Shown: positions 1 to 6,081 of the stretch, piece after piece
Position numbering within the stretch: position 1 is the first letter of the stretch
Layout of the letters: each line of letters opens with the position of its first letter
Assembly: GCA_021779635.1 (NCBI GenBank)
Contig: JAJYAH010000452.1
Span: 1-6,081 of the forward strand
Source: Pseudomonadota bacterium
Lineage (GTDB): Bacteria; Pseudomonadota; Alphaproteobacteria; Rhizobiales; Xanthobacteraceae
Direction: 5' to 3'
Length of the DNA: 6,081 bases
Made by a program: the position numbers and the translations under genes
Notes under the pieces: model-generated
Databases searched by the model: none
Seen by the model: only the letters and a program-made list of their open reading frames with translations
Told to the model about the DNA's origin: nothing

Positions 1-380
1 ACGTGGAGATTGGTGGCGCTTTTCTTGCCATCGGCGATGGCCTCGCTTTCGCCGACCCAGTGAAACCGCACGATCGCTGCGGGGCCGACCACACGAATAC
101 TCACGTCCTGGTAATCCAGCGACAGCCATTTAGATTTTCCGCTGGTGGCATTGGCGAGAAAGGTAGCCTTGTCCTCGATCCTTGCGTCGGAGTGGCTGTA
201 GCTGAGTTCGGCGGCGCAGAGTCCGTCCAGTGTTTTGCCGTCGTGGGCAAACTGAGCGGCGCGAAACGCCTCGACATTCCTGGCGACGGCGTCTTCATCC
301 GCGCCCGCGAAGGCGGGGACTATTCCCAGGAGCCCGATGGCAAGCACCGGCAACGCCAGCTGGCGACGAGCGAGGTTCAT
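1..380 (-). CDS. Exported NTF2-like (DUF4440-type) protein, 3' end cut by window edge
   Basis: Reading from ATG at 380 gives 126 complete codons that stay open to the left edge, so the C-terminus is missing. The N-terminus looks like a Sec signal peptide: basic residues at 5-6, a hydrophobic core at about 8-22, and an A-F-A cleavage site at 23-25, so the mature protein is probably periplasmic. The rest (EAFRAAQFAHDGKTLDGLCA, then an SDARIEDKATFLA stretch, then alternating beta segments with VRFHWVGES) follows the cone-shaped NTF2/SnoaL layout seen in DUF4440 proteins. Such proteins bind small ligands or act as minor enzymes, and no specific reaction can be assigned. The start is well supported by GGAGG at 386-390, five bases upstream. 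It lies 135 bp downstream of livF on the same strand, so it could be read through from the transporter operon or have its own promoter. The family call rests on pattern recognition of a partial protein. Confidence 0.72.
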   Translation of the reverse strand, partial: MNLARRQLALPVLAIGLLGIVPAFAGADEDAVARNVEAFRAAQFAHDGKTLDGLCAAELSYSHSDARIEDKATFLANATSGKSKWLSLDYQDVSIRVVGPAAIVRFHWVGESEAIADGKKSATNLH

Positions 381-515
381 TGTTTCCTCCGTTTTCCATT
401 ATGGTGAGGGCGGTCTTGATGATGAGGGCAGTCTTGCAGTCGCTCTCAAATTTGTCGAGCGTTCTCCGCTCCCCGCAGGGAGGAGTTGCGCCGTGATGCG
501 CAGATCGACGCGACA
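381..515. other. Intergenic region between livF and the NTF2-like gene
   Basis: This 135-bp gap holds the strong ribosome-binding site of the NTF2-like gene (386-390) and a tandem 18-bp repeat (401-436). A short hairpin lies at 469-482, with CTCCC and GGGAG arms around a CGCA loop. The hairpin sits about 35 bases past the livF stop, but it has only 5 bp of stem and no following T-run, so I do not call it a terminator. I see no convincing -35/-10 pair for the downstream gene. Confidence 0.5.
401..436. repeat. Tandem direct repeat, two 18-bp units
   Basis: Units 401-418 and 419-436 match at 16 of 18 positions, differing only at unit positions 4 and 12, both G versus A. They are directly adjacent with no spacer and end 11 bases before the ribosome-binding site of the NTF2-like gene on the minus strand. 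They would therefore lie in its 5' leader or promoter. They could be a paired protein-binding site or a slipped-strand duplication, and the sequence does not decide. Confidence 0.6.
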
Positions 516-1259
516 TTAAACCGCGCTGGCGCCTTCGTGCTGGAAGCCGAGATAGCTCGCGACCACGCGCGCGTTGGTCGCGATCTCGGCCGCGGGCCCG
601 TTCAGGATCAATTCACCGAGTTCCATCACATAGGCGCGGTCGGCGATTTTCAGCGCGGCCTGCGCGTTCTGCTCGACCAGCAGCACCGATACGCCGGCGG
701 CGCGCAATTCGCCGATGGTCCGGAAAATATCGGCGACGATGATCGGCGCCAAACCAAGACTGGGCTCGTCCAGCATCAACAGCCGCGGCGCGCCCATCAA
801 GGCTCGCCCCATCGCCAGCATTTGCTGCTCGCCGCCCGACAGCGTTCCCGCCAGTTGCTTGCGCCGTTCCTTCAGCCGCGGAAACAGCGTGTAGACCCGC
901 TCGAATGATTTCGCCGCGACGGCCTTTGCGATCCGGAACGCGCCGAGCTGCAGATTGTCCTCGATGTTCATGGTGCCGAACAATTCGCGATGCTCCGGCA
1001 CCAGGCTGAGACCGGCCGCAACCCGGTCCTCGATATCGAGCTGGGCCATGTCGGCGCCGGCGAAGCTGGCGCGGCCCTTCAGCGGCAGGATCCCCATGAT
1101 GGCGTTCAACAGCGTGGTCTTGCCGGCGCCGTTGGCGCCGATGATGGTGACGATCTCGTTGTCGGCGACATCGAGCGACACCGCGCGGACGGCTTCGACC
1201 TTGCCATACGCGACATGCGCATCGGACACCGACAGCAGCGCGCTCGTGCCGGGATTCAT
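516..1259 (-). CDS. livF: Branched-chain amino acid-type ABC transporter ATP-binding protein LivF
   Basis: This 247-residue protein has the usual LivF length and is one of the two cytoplasmic ATPases that power a HAAT-family importer. It shows Walker A GANGAGKTT at 41-49, the LivF-type replacement of the Q-loop (VPEHRELF at 87-94), signature LSGGEQQ at 140-146, Walker B ending LMLDEP at 161-166, and the D-loop SLGL at 167-170. Where most ABC proteins have the switch histidine it has LVEQN (Gln197), which is normal for LivF. It should pair with the LivG half of the upstream fusion as an asymmetric ATPase dimer. The ATG overlaps the TGA of the upstream gene by four bases (ATGA), and GGAG lies seven bases before it, so translation is probably coupled. 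It is the last gene of the three-gene operon. The substrate is unknown because the binding protein is not here. Confidence 0.95.
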   Translation of the reverse strand: MNPGTSALLSVSDAHVAYGKVEAVRAVSLDVADNEIVTIIGANGAGKTTLLNAIMGILPLKGRASFAGADMAQLDIEDRVAAGLSLVPEHRELFGTMNIEDNLQLGAFRIAKAVAAKSFERVYTLFPRLKERRKQLAGTLSGGEQQMLAMGRALMGAPRLLMLDEPSLGLAPIIVADIFRTIGELRAAGVSVLLVEQNAQAALKIADRAYVMELGELILNGPAAEIATNARVVASYLGFQHEGASAV

Positions 1260-3025
1260 GACGCGGCTCCGAGATAGGCCCGGATCACTTCCGGGTTGGT
1301 CTTGATCGCATCAGGCGTGCCTTCGGCAATCTTGGTGCCGAAGTCGAGCACCACGATACGGTCGGCCAGATCCATCACAAATCCCATGTCGTGCTCGACC
1401 AGCAGCACCGACATGCCGCCGGCGCGCAACTGGCGCAGCAGGGTTGCGAGCTGTTGCTTTTCCATGTGCCGCAAGCCCGCCGCCGGCTCGTCGAGCAGCA
1501 GCAGCATCGGGTCGACGCACAGCGCGCGCGCGATCTCGACGATGCGCTGCTGGCCGAGCGACAGGCTCCCCGCCGGCATGTCGATCTGGTCGGCGAGGCC
1601 GACGCGCTCGATCTGGCGCGCCGCTTCCGCCAGCAATTTCGCTTCGTCTGCGCGGTCGAGGCGAAGCATGCTAGAGATCGCGCCGGCCTGGCCGCGCAGA
1701 TGCGCGCCGATCGCGACGTTTTCCAGCACGCTCATGTCCGGCACCAGTTTGACATGCTGGAAGGTGCGGGCGATGCCTAGCCGGGTTACTTCCTGCGGCG
1801 GCGCGTTGTCGATATTCCGGCCGAGCACCGAGATGGTGCCGCCCGACGAGGTCAGCACGCCGGTCACCAGATTGAAGGTGGTGCTCTTGCCGGCGCCGTT
1901 CGGGCCGATCAGCGCCACGATCTCGCGGGCCTGGACGTCGAAGGAGACGTCGTTGACCGCGATCACGCCGCCGAACTGCTTGCGCGCATGATCGATCTGC
2001 AGCAGCACGGCGGAAGAGCCCACCGCTCTGGCGCGCGCCGGCAATGTCAGCGAGGTGTCGGGGCGATTGCGACCTGGCCTGAACGGCAGGCGCGCCGTCA
2101 GCCAGGGCCAGACGCCGGTCGGCGCCAGTTGCAGCAGCACCACCAGCAGGATGCCGAACACGATGGTCTCGAGCTGGCCTTCGCCGTGAAACAGATACGG
2201 CAGATAGCTTTGCAGGATTTCCTTCAGGATGACGACGATGGCCGCACCAAGCACGCCGCCCCAGACATAGCCGGCGCCGCCGACCACGGCGATGAAGAGA
2301 TATTCGATCCCGGCCTGGGCGCCGAACGGGGTCGGGTTGGTGGCGCGCTCGAAATGCGCGTAGAGCCAGCCGGACAGGCCGGCCAATACGGCCGCATAGA
2401 TGAAAACCAGAAGCTTGGCGCGGGGCGTCTGCACGCCGAACGCTTCGGCGGCGATATGGCCGCGGCGCAGAGCGCGGATCGCGCGGCCGGTGCGTGAGTC
2501 CAGGAGGTTCATGGTGAGCAGCGCAGCTACCAGCACCGCGATCCAGATCGCGAAATAGATCGTTCCGGGGTCGATCATCCTGAGCGAGCCGATCGAGAGC
2601 GGCGGAATGCTGGAGATGCCGTCGTTGCGGCCGAGGAATTCGAGCTTGCTGAACAGGTAAAACAGGCCGATGCCCCAGGCGAGGGTGCCGAGCGGCAGAT
2701 AGTGACCCGACAGCCGCACCGTGACGAGGCCGAGCACGACAGCCGCAAGGCCGCTGACCAATAGCGACAGCGGCAGTGTGAGCCAAGGCGACACGCCGTA
2801 GGCCGTCGTCAGCACCGCCGTGGTATAGGCGCCGAAGCCGCAGAACGCGGCCTGGCCGAACGACGTCAGGCCGCCGACGCCGGTCAGCAGCACGAGCCCC
2901 ATCGCCACCAGTGCCGAGAGCCCGATATTGTCCAGGATCACGATCCAGAACGGCGGCATGCCCGGAATGAACGGGATCGCCGCCATCACCAGCGCGAACA
3001 CGATCACCGGCAACCGTTGCGGCAT
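1256..3025 (-). CDS. livM-livG: Fused LivM permease-LivG ATPase of the HAAT importer
   Basis: One reading frame joins an inner-membrane permease (about residues 1-310) to a cytoplasmic ATPase (about 340-589). The LivM part has several hydrophobic helices, a [16 protein letters not shown] segment at 52-67 typical of LivM, and the ATPase-contacting loop [19 protein letters not shown] at 180-198. A basic, probably flexible linker follows (about 308-337). The LivG part has Walker [10 protein letters not shown] at 374-382, Q-loop Gln423 in ARTFQ, signature LSLGQQR at 488-494, Walker B LLLLDEP at 508-514 and switch His545. It ends in the family tail ([10 protein letters not shown]). All catalytic motifs are intact, so the fusion looks functional rather than an error. 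I chose ATG at 3025 because AAGGA lies nine bases upstream. TTG at 3034 is also possible, overlaps the livH stop as TTGA, and adds three residues. Such fusions are known in Bradyrhizobium and relatives. Confidence 0.94.
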   Translation of the reverse strand: MPQRLPVIVFALVMAAIPFIPGMPPFWIVILDNIGLSALVAMGLVLLTGVGGLTSFGQAAFCGFGAYTTAVLTTAYGVSPWLTLPLSLLVSGLAAVVLGLVTVRLSGHYLPLGTLAWGIGLFYLFSKLEFLGRNDGISSIPPLSIGSLRMIDPGTIYFAIWIAVLVAALLTMNLLDSRTGRAIRALRRGHIAAEAFGVQTPRAKLLVFIYAAVLAGLSGWLYAHFERATNPTPFGAQAGIEYLFIAVVGGAGYVWGGVLGAAIVVILKEILQSYLPYLFHGEGQLETIVFGILLVVLLQLAPTGVWPWLTARLPFRPGRNRPDTSLTLPARARAVGSSAVLLQIDHARKQFGGVIAVNDVSFDVQAREIVALIGPNGAGKSTTFNLVTGVLTSSGGTISVLGRNIDNAPPQEVTRLGIARTFQHVKLVPDMSVLENVAIGAHLRGQAGAISSMLRLDRADEAKLLAEAARQIERVGLADQIDMPAGSLSLGQQRIVEIARALCVDPMLLLLDEPAAGLRHMEKQQLATLLRQLRAGGMSVLLVEHDMGFVMDLADRIVVLDFGTKIAEGTPDAIKTNPEVIRAYLGAAS

Positions 3026-3030
3026 CGCGC

Positions 3031-4071
3031 TCAATCCTTCTCTTCCTCAGGCGCCGGCGCGGCCAGCGACCGCAACACGAGAACCGGAAGAATCAGCGTG
3101 AAGACGATGACCTCCTTGAAATTGCTGGCATAGAACGAGGAGAACGCCTCGACCGAGCCGACCACCAGTGCGGCGATCGCGGTGAGCGGATAGCTGACAA
3201 GCCCGCCGATGATCGCGGCGATGAAGCCCTTCAGGCCGATCAGGAAGCCGGTGTCGTAATACAGCGTCGTGATCGGCACGATCAGGATTCCCGATATCGC
3301 CCCGATCACCGAGGCCATCAGGAAGGCGAGCTGGCCCGACAGCGTGGTTCGGATCCCGACCAGACGCGCGCCGAGCCGATTGACGGCGGTGGCGCGCAAC
3401 GCCTTGCCATAGAGCGTGAAGCCGAAGAACAGCCACAGGCCGATGATTAAGGCGACCGTGATGGCGTAGACGGCGATGCTCTGGCCGGTGAAGCGGAGCG
3501 CGCCGACGGTGAAGGCCGCACTCGAGATCGGCGGTCCGCGCTGGCCCTCGGCGCCGAAAAACAGCAGGCCGAAGCCCTGCAAGGCCAAATGGCAGCCGAC
3601 GGCGGCGATCAGCAATACCAGCACCGACGTATGGGCGAGGGGTTGAAACGCGATGCGATAGAGAAACAGCCCGATCGCCGCGACAATCGACAGCGACAGC
3701 GCGATGTTGACCGCGATCGGGGCGTGGTGGCCGGCGAACCAGAATGTCAGCCCCAAGATCACGCAAGGCAGGATGATATTGACCGCGAAAGCCCGTCCGA
3801 CCAGCCGCAGGTGCAGCGACCGGCGGCCGGCGAAGATATCGAGGCCGAACGCCACCACGCCCATGGCGACGGCGAGCCGCGCGGTGCCCGGCATCTGGCC
3901 GGCCGACAGCGACGCATAGGTCAGCGCGCCATAGGTGACGAACTCGCCCTGTGGAATCAGGATCACGCGCGTGACCGCGAACACCAGCACCAGCGCCAGG
4001 CCGAGCAACGCATAGATCGCGCCGTTGGTGATGCCGTCCTGCACCAGGAACAGCATGATCGTGGTGTTCAA
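3031..4071 (-). CDS. livH: Branched-chain amino acid-type ABC transporter permease LivH, extended form
   Basis: This is a multi-pass inner-membrane permease, the partner of LivM in the HAAT translocation channel. Diagnostic segments are QDGITNGAIYALLGLALVLV at 11-30, the VILIPQGEFVTYGAL segment at 36-50, and the ATPase-contacting loop GKALRATAVNRLGARLVGI at 222-240. A glycine-rich helix follows (GFIAAIIGGLVSYPLTAIAA at 282-301). At 346 residues it is longer than the roughly 290-300 usual for LivH. The extra length falls around residues 65-140, where there are several hydrophobic stretches before the YRIAFQPL motif. The start is TTG: GAGG at 4080-4083 lies eight bases upstream, whereas the first in-frame ATG (codon 6) would be too far from it. 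The C-terminus is acidic (PEEEKD). It is the first gene of the operon, divergent from marR, and its stop abuts the next gene's start region. Confidence 0.93.
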   Translation of the reverse strand: MNTTIMLFLVQDGITNGAIYALLGLALVLVFAVTRVILIPQGEFVTYGALTYASLSAGQMPGTARLAVAMGVVAFGLDIFAGRRSLHLRLVGRAFAVNIILPCVILGLTFWFAGHHAPIAVNIALSLSIVAAIGLFLYRIAFQPLAHTSVLVLLIAAVGCHLALQGFGLLFFGAEGQRGPPISSAAFTVGALRFTGQSIAVYAITVALIIGLWLFFGFTLYGKALRATAVNRLGARLVGIRTTLSGQLAFLMASVIGAISGILIVPITTLYYDTGFLIGLKGFIAAIIGGLVSYPLTAIAALVVGSVEAFSSFYASNFKEVIVFTLILPVLVLRSLAAPAPEEEKD

Positions 4072-4154
4072 GCGCTCCCCCTCTTGCGTCGGGAAGGACG
4101 CGACCCTCAGGGGCCGTTCGGCCGTCCGACAACAGCAGTTGAAACAGGCTGCCG

Positions 4155-4188
4155 ATATTTGATATAGTGGATAACAATTATCGAATAT
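4155..4188. promoter_or_regulatory. Inverted repeat, candidate MarR operator
   Basis: ATATTTGATA (4155-4164) and TATCGAATAT (4179-4188) are inverted copies matching at 9 of 10 positions, with a 14-bp spacer. A second, perfect palindrome, GATAA-CAA-TTATC, sits at 4170-4182 and overlaps the right arm. Both lie in the AT-rich island midway between livH and marR. MarR dimers generally bind AT-rich palindromes in such divergent regions, so this is the natural candidate site for the adjacent regulator. Binding is inferred. Confidence 0.5.
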
Positions 4189-4191
4189 AAT
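4186..4191 (+). promoter_or_regulatory. Candidate -10 box for marR
   Basis: The hexamer is an exact TATAAT on the plus strand, 61 bases before the marR ATG. No good -35 lies at 16-18 bp: the best TTGA-like hexamer (TTGATA, 4159-4164) is 21 bp away, too far for a standard sigma-70 promoter. The box overlaps the right arm of the inverted repeat, so a protein bound there would block it. This would fit negative autoregulation. Confidence 0.4.
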
Positions 4192-4252
4192 CTCAAGGGT
4201 CAGCCGTTCCGCGGGGGGCCTTCCAACCTACCGGGATTGCGAGCCTCGAGCG

Positions 4253-4771
4253 ATGACCGTTTCCAAAACCGCCGTCGATCCCGCCAAGGCACCCCGTTCC
4301 GGCCGCAAGGAGCCAGCCGAGCCCGCCGCGGAAAGCACCATCCTGCAGATGGGCGAATTGTCCGAACTGCTCGGCTATTCGCTCAAGCGCGCGCAATTGA
4401 AGGTCTTTGAGGACTTTCTGCGCTGCGTCGCGCCGCTGCAACTGACCCCGGCGCAATTTTCGGTGCTGCTGCTGCTCGACCGGAATCCGGGGCGCAACCA
4501 GACCGAAATCGCCAACACGCTGGGCATCCTGCGGCCGAATTTCGTGGCGATGCTGGATGGCCTCGAGAGCCGCGATCTCTGCGCGCGGATGCGCTCGACC
4601 AACGACCGCCGCTCCCACATCCTGGTGCTGACCGACAAGGGCCGGGCGGTGCTGGCGCGCGCGAAGAAACTCGTCGCCGCCAAGCATGAAGCGCGTCTCA
4701 ACGAATTGCTCGGCTCGGCCAACCGCGCCGCGCTGCTGGCGATGCTGGCCAGGATTGCCAGCGATTTTTGA
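4253..4771 (+). CDS. MarR-family winged-helix transcriptional regulator
   Basis: This 172-residue protein follows MarR architecture. An N-terminal dimerisation helix region (GYSLKRAQLKVFEDFL at 41-56) leads into a winged helix-turn-helix. Within it, LTPAQFSVLLLLDRNPG (64-80) precedes the helix pair QTEIANTLGILRPNFVAMLDGLE (83-105). The wing carries the NDRR motif (117-120) followed by HILVLTDKG, and a C-terminal helix completes the dimer interface. Residues 1-30 are a low-complexity Ala/Pro/Lys tail outside the conserved domain. Met33 is an alternative start, but its upstream region has no better ribosome-binding site, so I keep 4253. MarR proteins usually repress neighbouring genes until a small, often phenolic or carboxylic, ligand releases them. 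Its divergent position suggests it controls the livH operon and itself. The RRAQ-like dimerisation segment recalls regulators of aromatic-acid genes, but this is only a resemblance. Confidence 0.93.
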   Translation: MTVSKTAVDPAKAPRSGRKEPAEPAAESTILQMGELSELLGYSLKRAQLKVFEDFLRCVAPLQLTPAQFSVLLLLDRNPGRNQTEIANTLGILRPNFVAMLDGLESRDLCARMRSTNDRRSHILVLTDKGRAVLARAKKLVAAKHEARLNELLGSANRAALLAMLARIASDF

Positions 4772-4798
4772 GGCGCGGGCGCGGCCGAGGATGGCGTG

Positions 4799-4854
4799 CC
4801 CCGGATGCAGCGCAGCGCGCCGCACTTGCGGCGTGATGCACTGCTGATCCGGGG
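4799..4854. other. Hairpin 1 of the intergenic repeat
   Basis: CCCCGGAT (4799-4806) pairs perfectly with ATCCGGGG (4847-4854). After a 2-base bulge the stem continues through 4807-4810/4841-4844 and 4812-4814/4837-4839, separated by single mismatches. It closes with 4816-4823/4828-4835 around an ACTT loop. There are about 23 pairs in all, one of them G-T. No T-run follows on either strand, so a classical terminator is not supported. Confidence 0.6.
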
Positions 4855-4878
4855 TCCATGACGTGCAAGCCGCGATGG

Positions 4879-4924
4879 GTCCCGGCTCTGCGGAGCAGCG
4901 TAAACGCTGCACCGCGTCCGGGAC
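4879..4924. terminator. Hairpin 2, possible bidirectional transcription end
   Basis: GTCCCGG (4879-4885) pairs perfectly with CCGGGAC (4918-4924). The stem resumes at 4889-4893/4912-4916 after a small internal loop, and GCAGCGT (4895-4901) pairs with ACGCTGC (4904-4910), a very tight tip. It lies 13 bases past the glycerate kinase stop on the minus strand and over 100 bases past the marR stop. Position and stability fit a shared end for convergent transcripts, but there is no U-tract, so the terminator role is a weak inference. Confidence 0.35.
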
Positions 4925-4936
4925 ACGCGCGAAAGC

Positions 4937-6081
4937 CTAATCCACCAGGATCGCCCTGACGTCATTGACGTTGGTGAGCGTCGGGCCGGTCAGCAGCAGA
5001 TCGCCGGTCGCGGTGAAGAACGCCGTGGCGTCGTTGTTGTCGAGATAGGTTTTGGCATCGAGGCCGAGCGAGGCCATCCTGGCAAAAGTGCCGGCGTCGA
5101 TCATGGCCCCGGCGGGATCGGCCGCGCTGCCGGCGCCGCCGTCGGCGCCATCAGTATCCGCCGCCAGCGCCGAAATGCCTGACGTGTTCCTGAGCAGTGC
5201 TGCCAGGGCCAGCGCATATTCCTGGTTGGGACCGCCGCGGCCGTTGCCGCGCACGGTCACGGTGAGTTCGCCGCCCGACAGGATCGCGACGCGCTTGCCC
5301 TCGGCGCGCGCCCGCAACGCCAGTCGGGCGTGATCGGCGGCGACATCGCGGGCCTCGCCTTCAAGGTCAGCGCCGAGATCGATGACCTCGTAGCCGGCGT
5401 CCTTTGCGACCTTGTTCGCGGCCTCGAGCGAAGCCTTCGGCCGGGCGATGATTTCGAACTGCGCGCGTGCAAAGGCGGGATCGCCGGGCTTGCAGCTTTC
5501 ATTATGGGGGTCGTTGAGGGCGTCGCGGATGGGGTCGTCGACCTTAAGGTCATATTTCGCGAGTACGCCGCGCGCCTCGGCCAGCGTCGTCGGATCCGGC
5601 ACGGTCGGTCCGGAGGCGATCGCGGAGGGATCGTCATGCGGCACGTCGGAGATTGCCAGCGTCACGATCTCGGCGCGGCGGCCGGCGCGGGCGAGCCGTC
5701 CGCCCTTGATCCGCGACAGGTGCTTGCGCACGGTGTTGACCTCGCCGATCGGCGCGCCGGAGCGCAACAGCGCCCGGGTGATCTGTTGTTTCTGGGCGAA
5801 CGACACCCCCTGGGCCGGTGCGATCCAGTTGGCCGAGCCGCCGCCCGACAGCAGCACCAGCAGGAGATCGTCGGCATCGGCGTCCGCGGCCAGGCGCAGG
5901 CTCTCTTCCGCGCCCTTCAGTCCGGCCTCGTCCGGCACCGGATGGCCGGCTTCGATCACCTTGATCCGCCGCGTCGGCACGCCATGGCCGTGGCGGGTGG
6001 TGGCGACGCCCGAGAGCCGTGACGGAGCAAGTCCAAGCTGGTCGAGATAATGCCGTTCCGCGGCTGCCGCCATTAGATCGG
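4937..6081 (-). CDS. Glycerate 2-kinase (DUF4147/MOFRL family), N-terminus beyond window edge
   Basis: The enzyme phosphorylates D-glycerate with ATP to give 2-phosphoglycerate, feeding glyoxylate, tartrate or serine-cycle carbon into central metabolism. The frame stays open to the right edge. ATG at 6071-6073 is probably internal, because two more in-frame codons precede it and family members are about 420-430 residues, so roughly 40-50 N-terminal residues are missing. Counting from that Met, conserved segments are HPVPDEAG (44-51), the nucleotide-loop SGGGSAN (76-82), NTVRKHLSRIKGGRLA (113-128), and SDVPHDDPSAIASGPTVPD (142-160). The MOFRL domain follows with SGGELTVTVRGNGRGGPNQE (266-285), TDGADGG (307-313) and TGPTLTNVND (362-371). 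All look intact, and the stop is TAG. It is convergent with marR and shares no operon with the transporter. Genes of this family are named gckA, glxK or ttuD. The window does not show which pathway it serves, so I give no symbol. Confidence 0.92.
   Translation of the reverse strand, partial: DLMAAAAERHYLDQLGLAPSRLSGVATTRHGHGVPTRRIKVIEAGHPVPDEAGLKGAEESLRLAADADADDLLLVLLSGGGSANWIAPAQGVSFAQKQQITRALLRSGAPIGEVNTVRKHLSRIKGGRLARAGRRAEIVTLAISDVPHDDPSAIASGPTVPDPTTLAEARGVLAKYDLKVDDPIRDALNDPHNESCKPGDPAFARAQFEIIARPKASLEAANKVAKDAGYEVIDLGADLEGEARDVAADHARLALRARAEGKRVAILSGGELTVTVRGNGRGGPNQEYALALAALLRNTSGISALAADTDGADGGAGSAADPAGAMIDAGTFARMASLGLDAKTYLDNNDATAFFTATGDLLLTGPTLTNVNDVRAILVD

Larger units (their letters stand above)
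4072..4252. promoter_or_regulatory. Divergent control region between livH and marR
   Basis: This 181-bp region separates the two divergent starts. It is mostly GC-rich, but 4154-4192 is a sharp AT-rich island, where promoter elements for both directions are expected. The livH ribosome-binding site is at its left end (4075-4083, minus). The marR side has only weak Shine-Dalgarno matches before ATG 4253, which suggests modest translation of the regulator. I could not identify a confident minus-strand -35/-10 pair for livH. Confidence 0.6.
4794..4928. repeat. Composite intergenic repeat with two hairpins (REP/BIME-like)
   Basis: This block nearly fills the 165-bp gap between convergent marR and the glycerate kinase gene. 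Its ends (4794-4817 and 4905-4928) are inverted copies matching at 20 of 24 positions. Inside are two local hairpins, 4799-4854 and 4879-4924, whose facing arms also resemble each other inverted, so the whole can fold as two hairpins or one long cruciform. I recognise this kind of sequence as a family scattered in many Bradyrhizobium-type intergenic regions. That is recollection and was not searched. Confidence 0.7.

Noticed and set aside
469..482. Short hairpin after livF as a Rho-independent terminator.
   Set aside because: The stem is only 5 bp and no T-run follows on the minus strand. It may be chance in GC-rich DNA.
1671..2786. Long 371-codon open frame on the minus strand inside livM-livG.
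   Set aside because: It is another frame of the fused transporter gene, very rich in Arg/Ala/His with no recognisable domain, as expected for a shadow frame in GC-rich coding DNA.
3589..4167. 192-codon open frame on the plus strand antisense to livH.
   Set aside because: It is dominated by Arg, Gln, Asp and His, shows no domain, and overlaps a clear livH. It is an antisense shadow.
4170..4179. GATAACAATT resembles the right part of the E. coli lac operator.
   Set aside because: It is a short match in an AT-rich stretch. There is no LacI-family gene here, and the neighbouring regulator is a MarR protein. I treat it as part of the local palindrome.
4193..4912. 239-codon open frame on the minus strand antisense to marR.
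   Set aside because: It runs through the hairpin repeat and the marR coding strand, its composition is shadow-like, and marR is unmistakable on the other strand.
5330..6022. 230-codon open frame on the plus strand antisense to the glycerate kinase gene.
   Set aside because: It has no recognisable domain, and the opposite strand carries the full set of glycerate kinase motifs.

Overview
This is a GC-rich alphaproteobacterial segment, most likely Bradyrhizobium or a close relative such as Rhodopseudomonas. The evidence is the codon use, a LivM-LivG fusion of the kind common in that group, and an intergenic hairpin repeat of a type I associate with those genomes. It is chromosome-like sequence. 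I see no tRNA, rRNA, CRISPR array, transposase or integrase.

Layout: positions 1-380 (minus) hold the 5' part of a small exported NTF2-like/DUF4440 protein, cut by the left edge. Positions 516-4071 (minus) hold a compact three-gene operon for a branched-chain-amino-acid-type (HAAT/Liv) ABC importer, in transcription order livH permease, a fused livM-livG permease/ATPase, then livF ATPase. The genes meet through stop/start overlaps or near-overlaps. Positions 4072-4252 are a divergent control region with an AT-rich island, an inverted repeat and a perfect TATAAT. Positions 4253-4771 (plus) encode a MarR-family regulator. Positions 4772-4936 lie between convergent genes and are filled by a structured repeat of two adjacent hairpins. 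Positions 4937-6081 (minus) hold most of a glycerate 2-kinase (DUF4147/MOFRL family), whose N-terminus lies beyond the right edge.

How they work together: the importer has both permeases and both ATPases, but no periplasmic substrate-binding protein is encoded here, so its ligand cannot be read from this window. The divergent MarR gene and the inverted repeat between it and livH suggest that the regulator controls the importer and itself in response to a small molecule. An organic or aromatic acid is as plausible a ligand as an amino acid. The glycerate kinase is convergent with marR and is probably an independent metabolic gene. No clearly unprecedented system is present. The points most worth a second look are the regulator-operator-transporter unit, the enlarged LivH, the structured repeat, and an 18-bp tandem repeat in front of the small exported protein.
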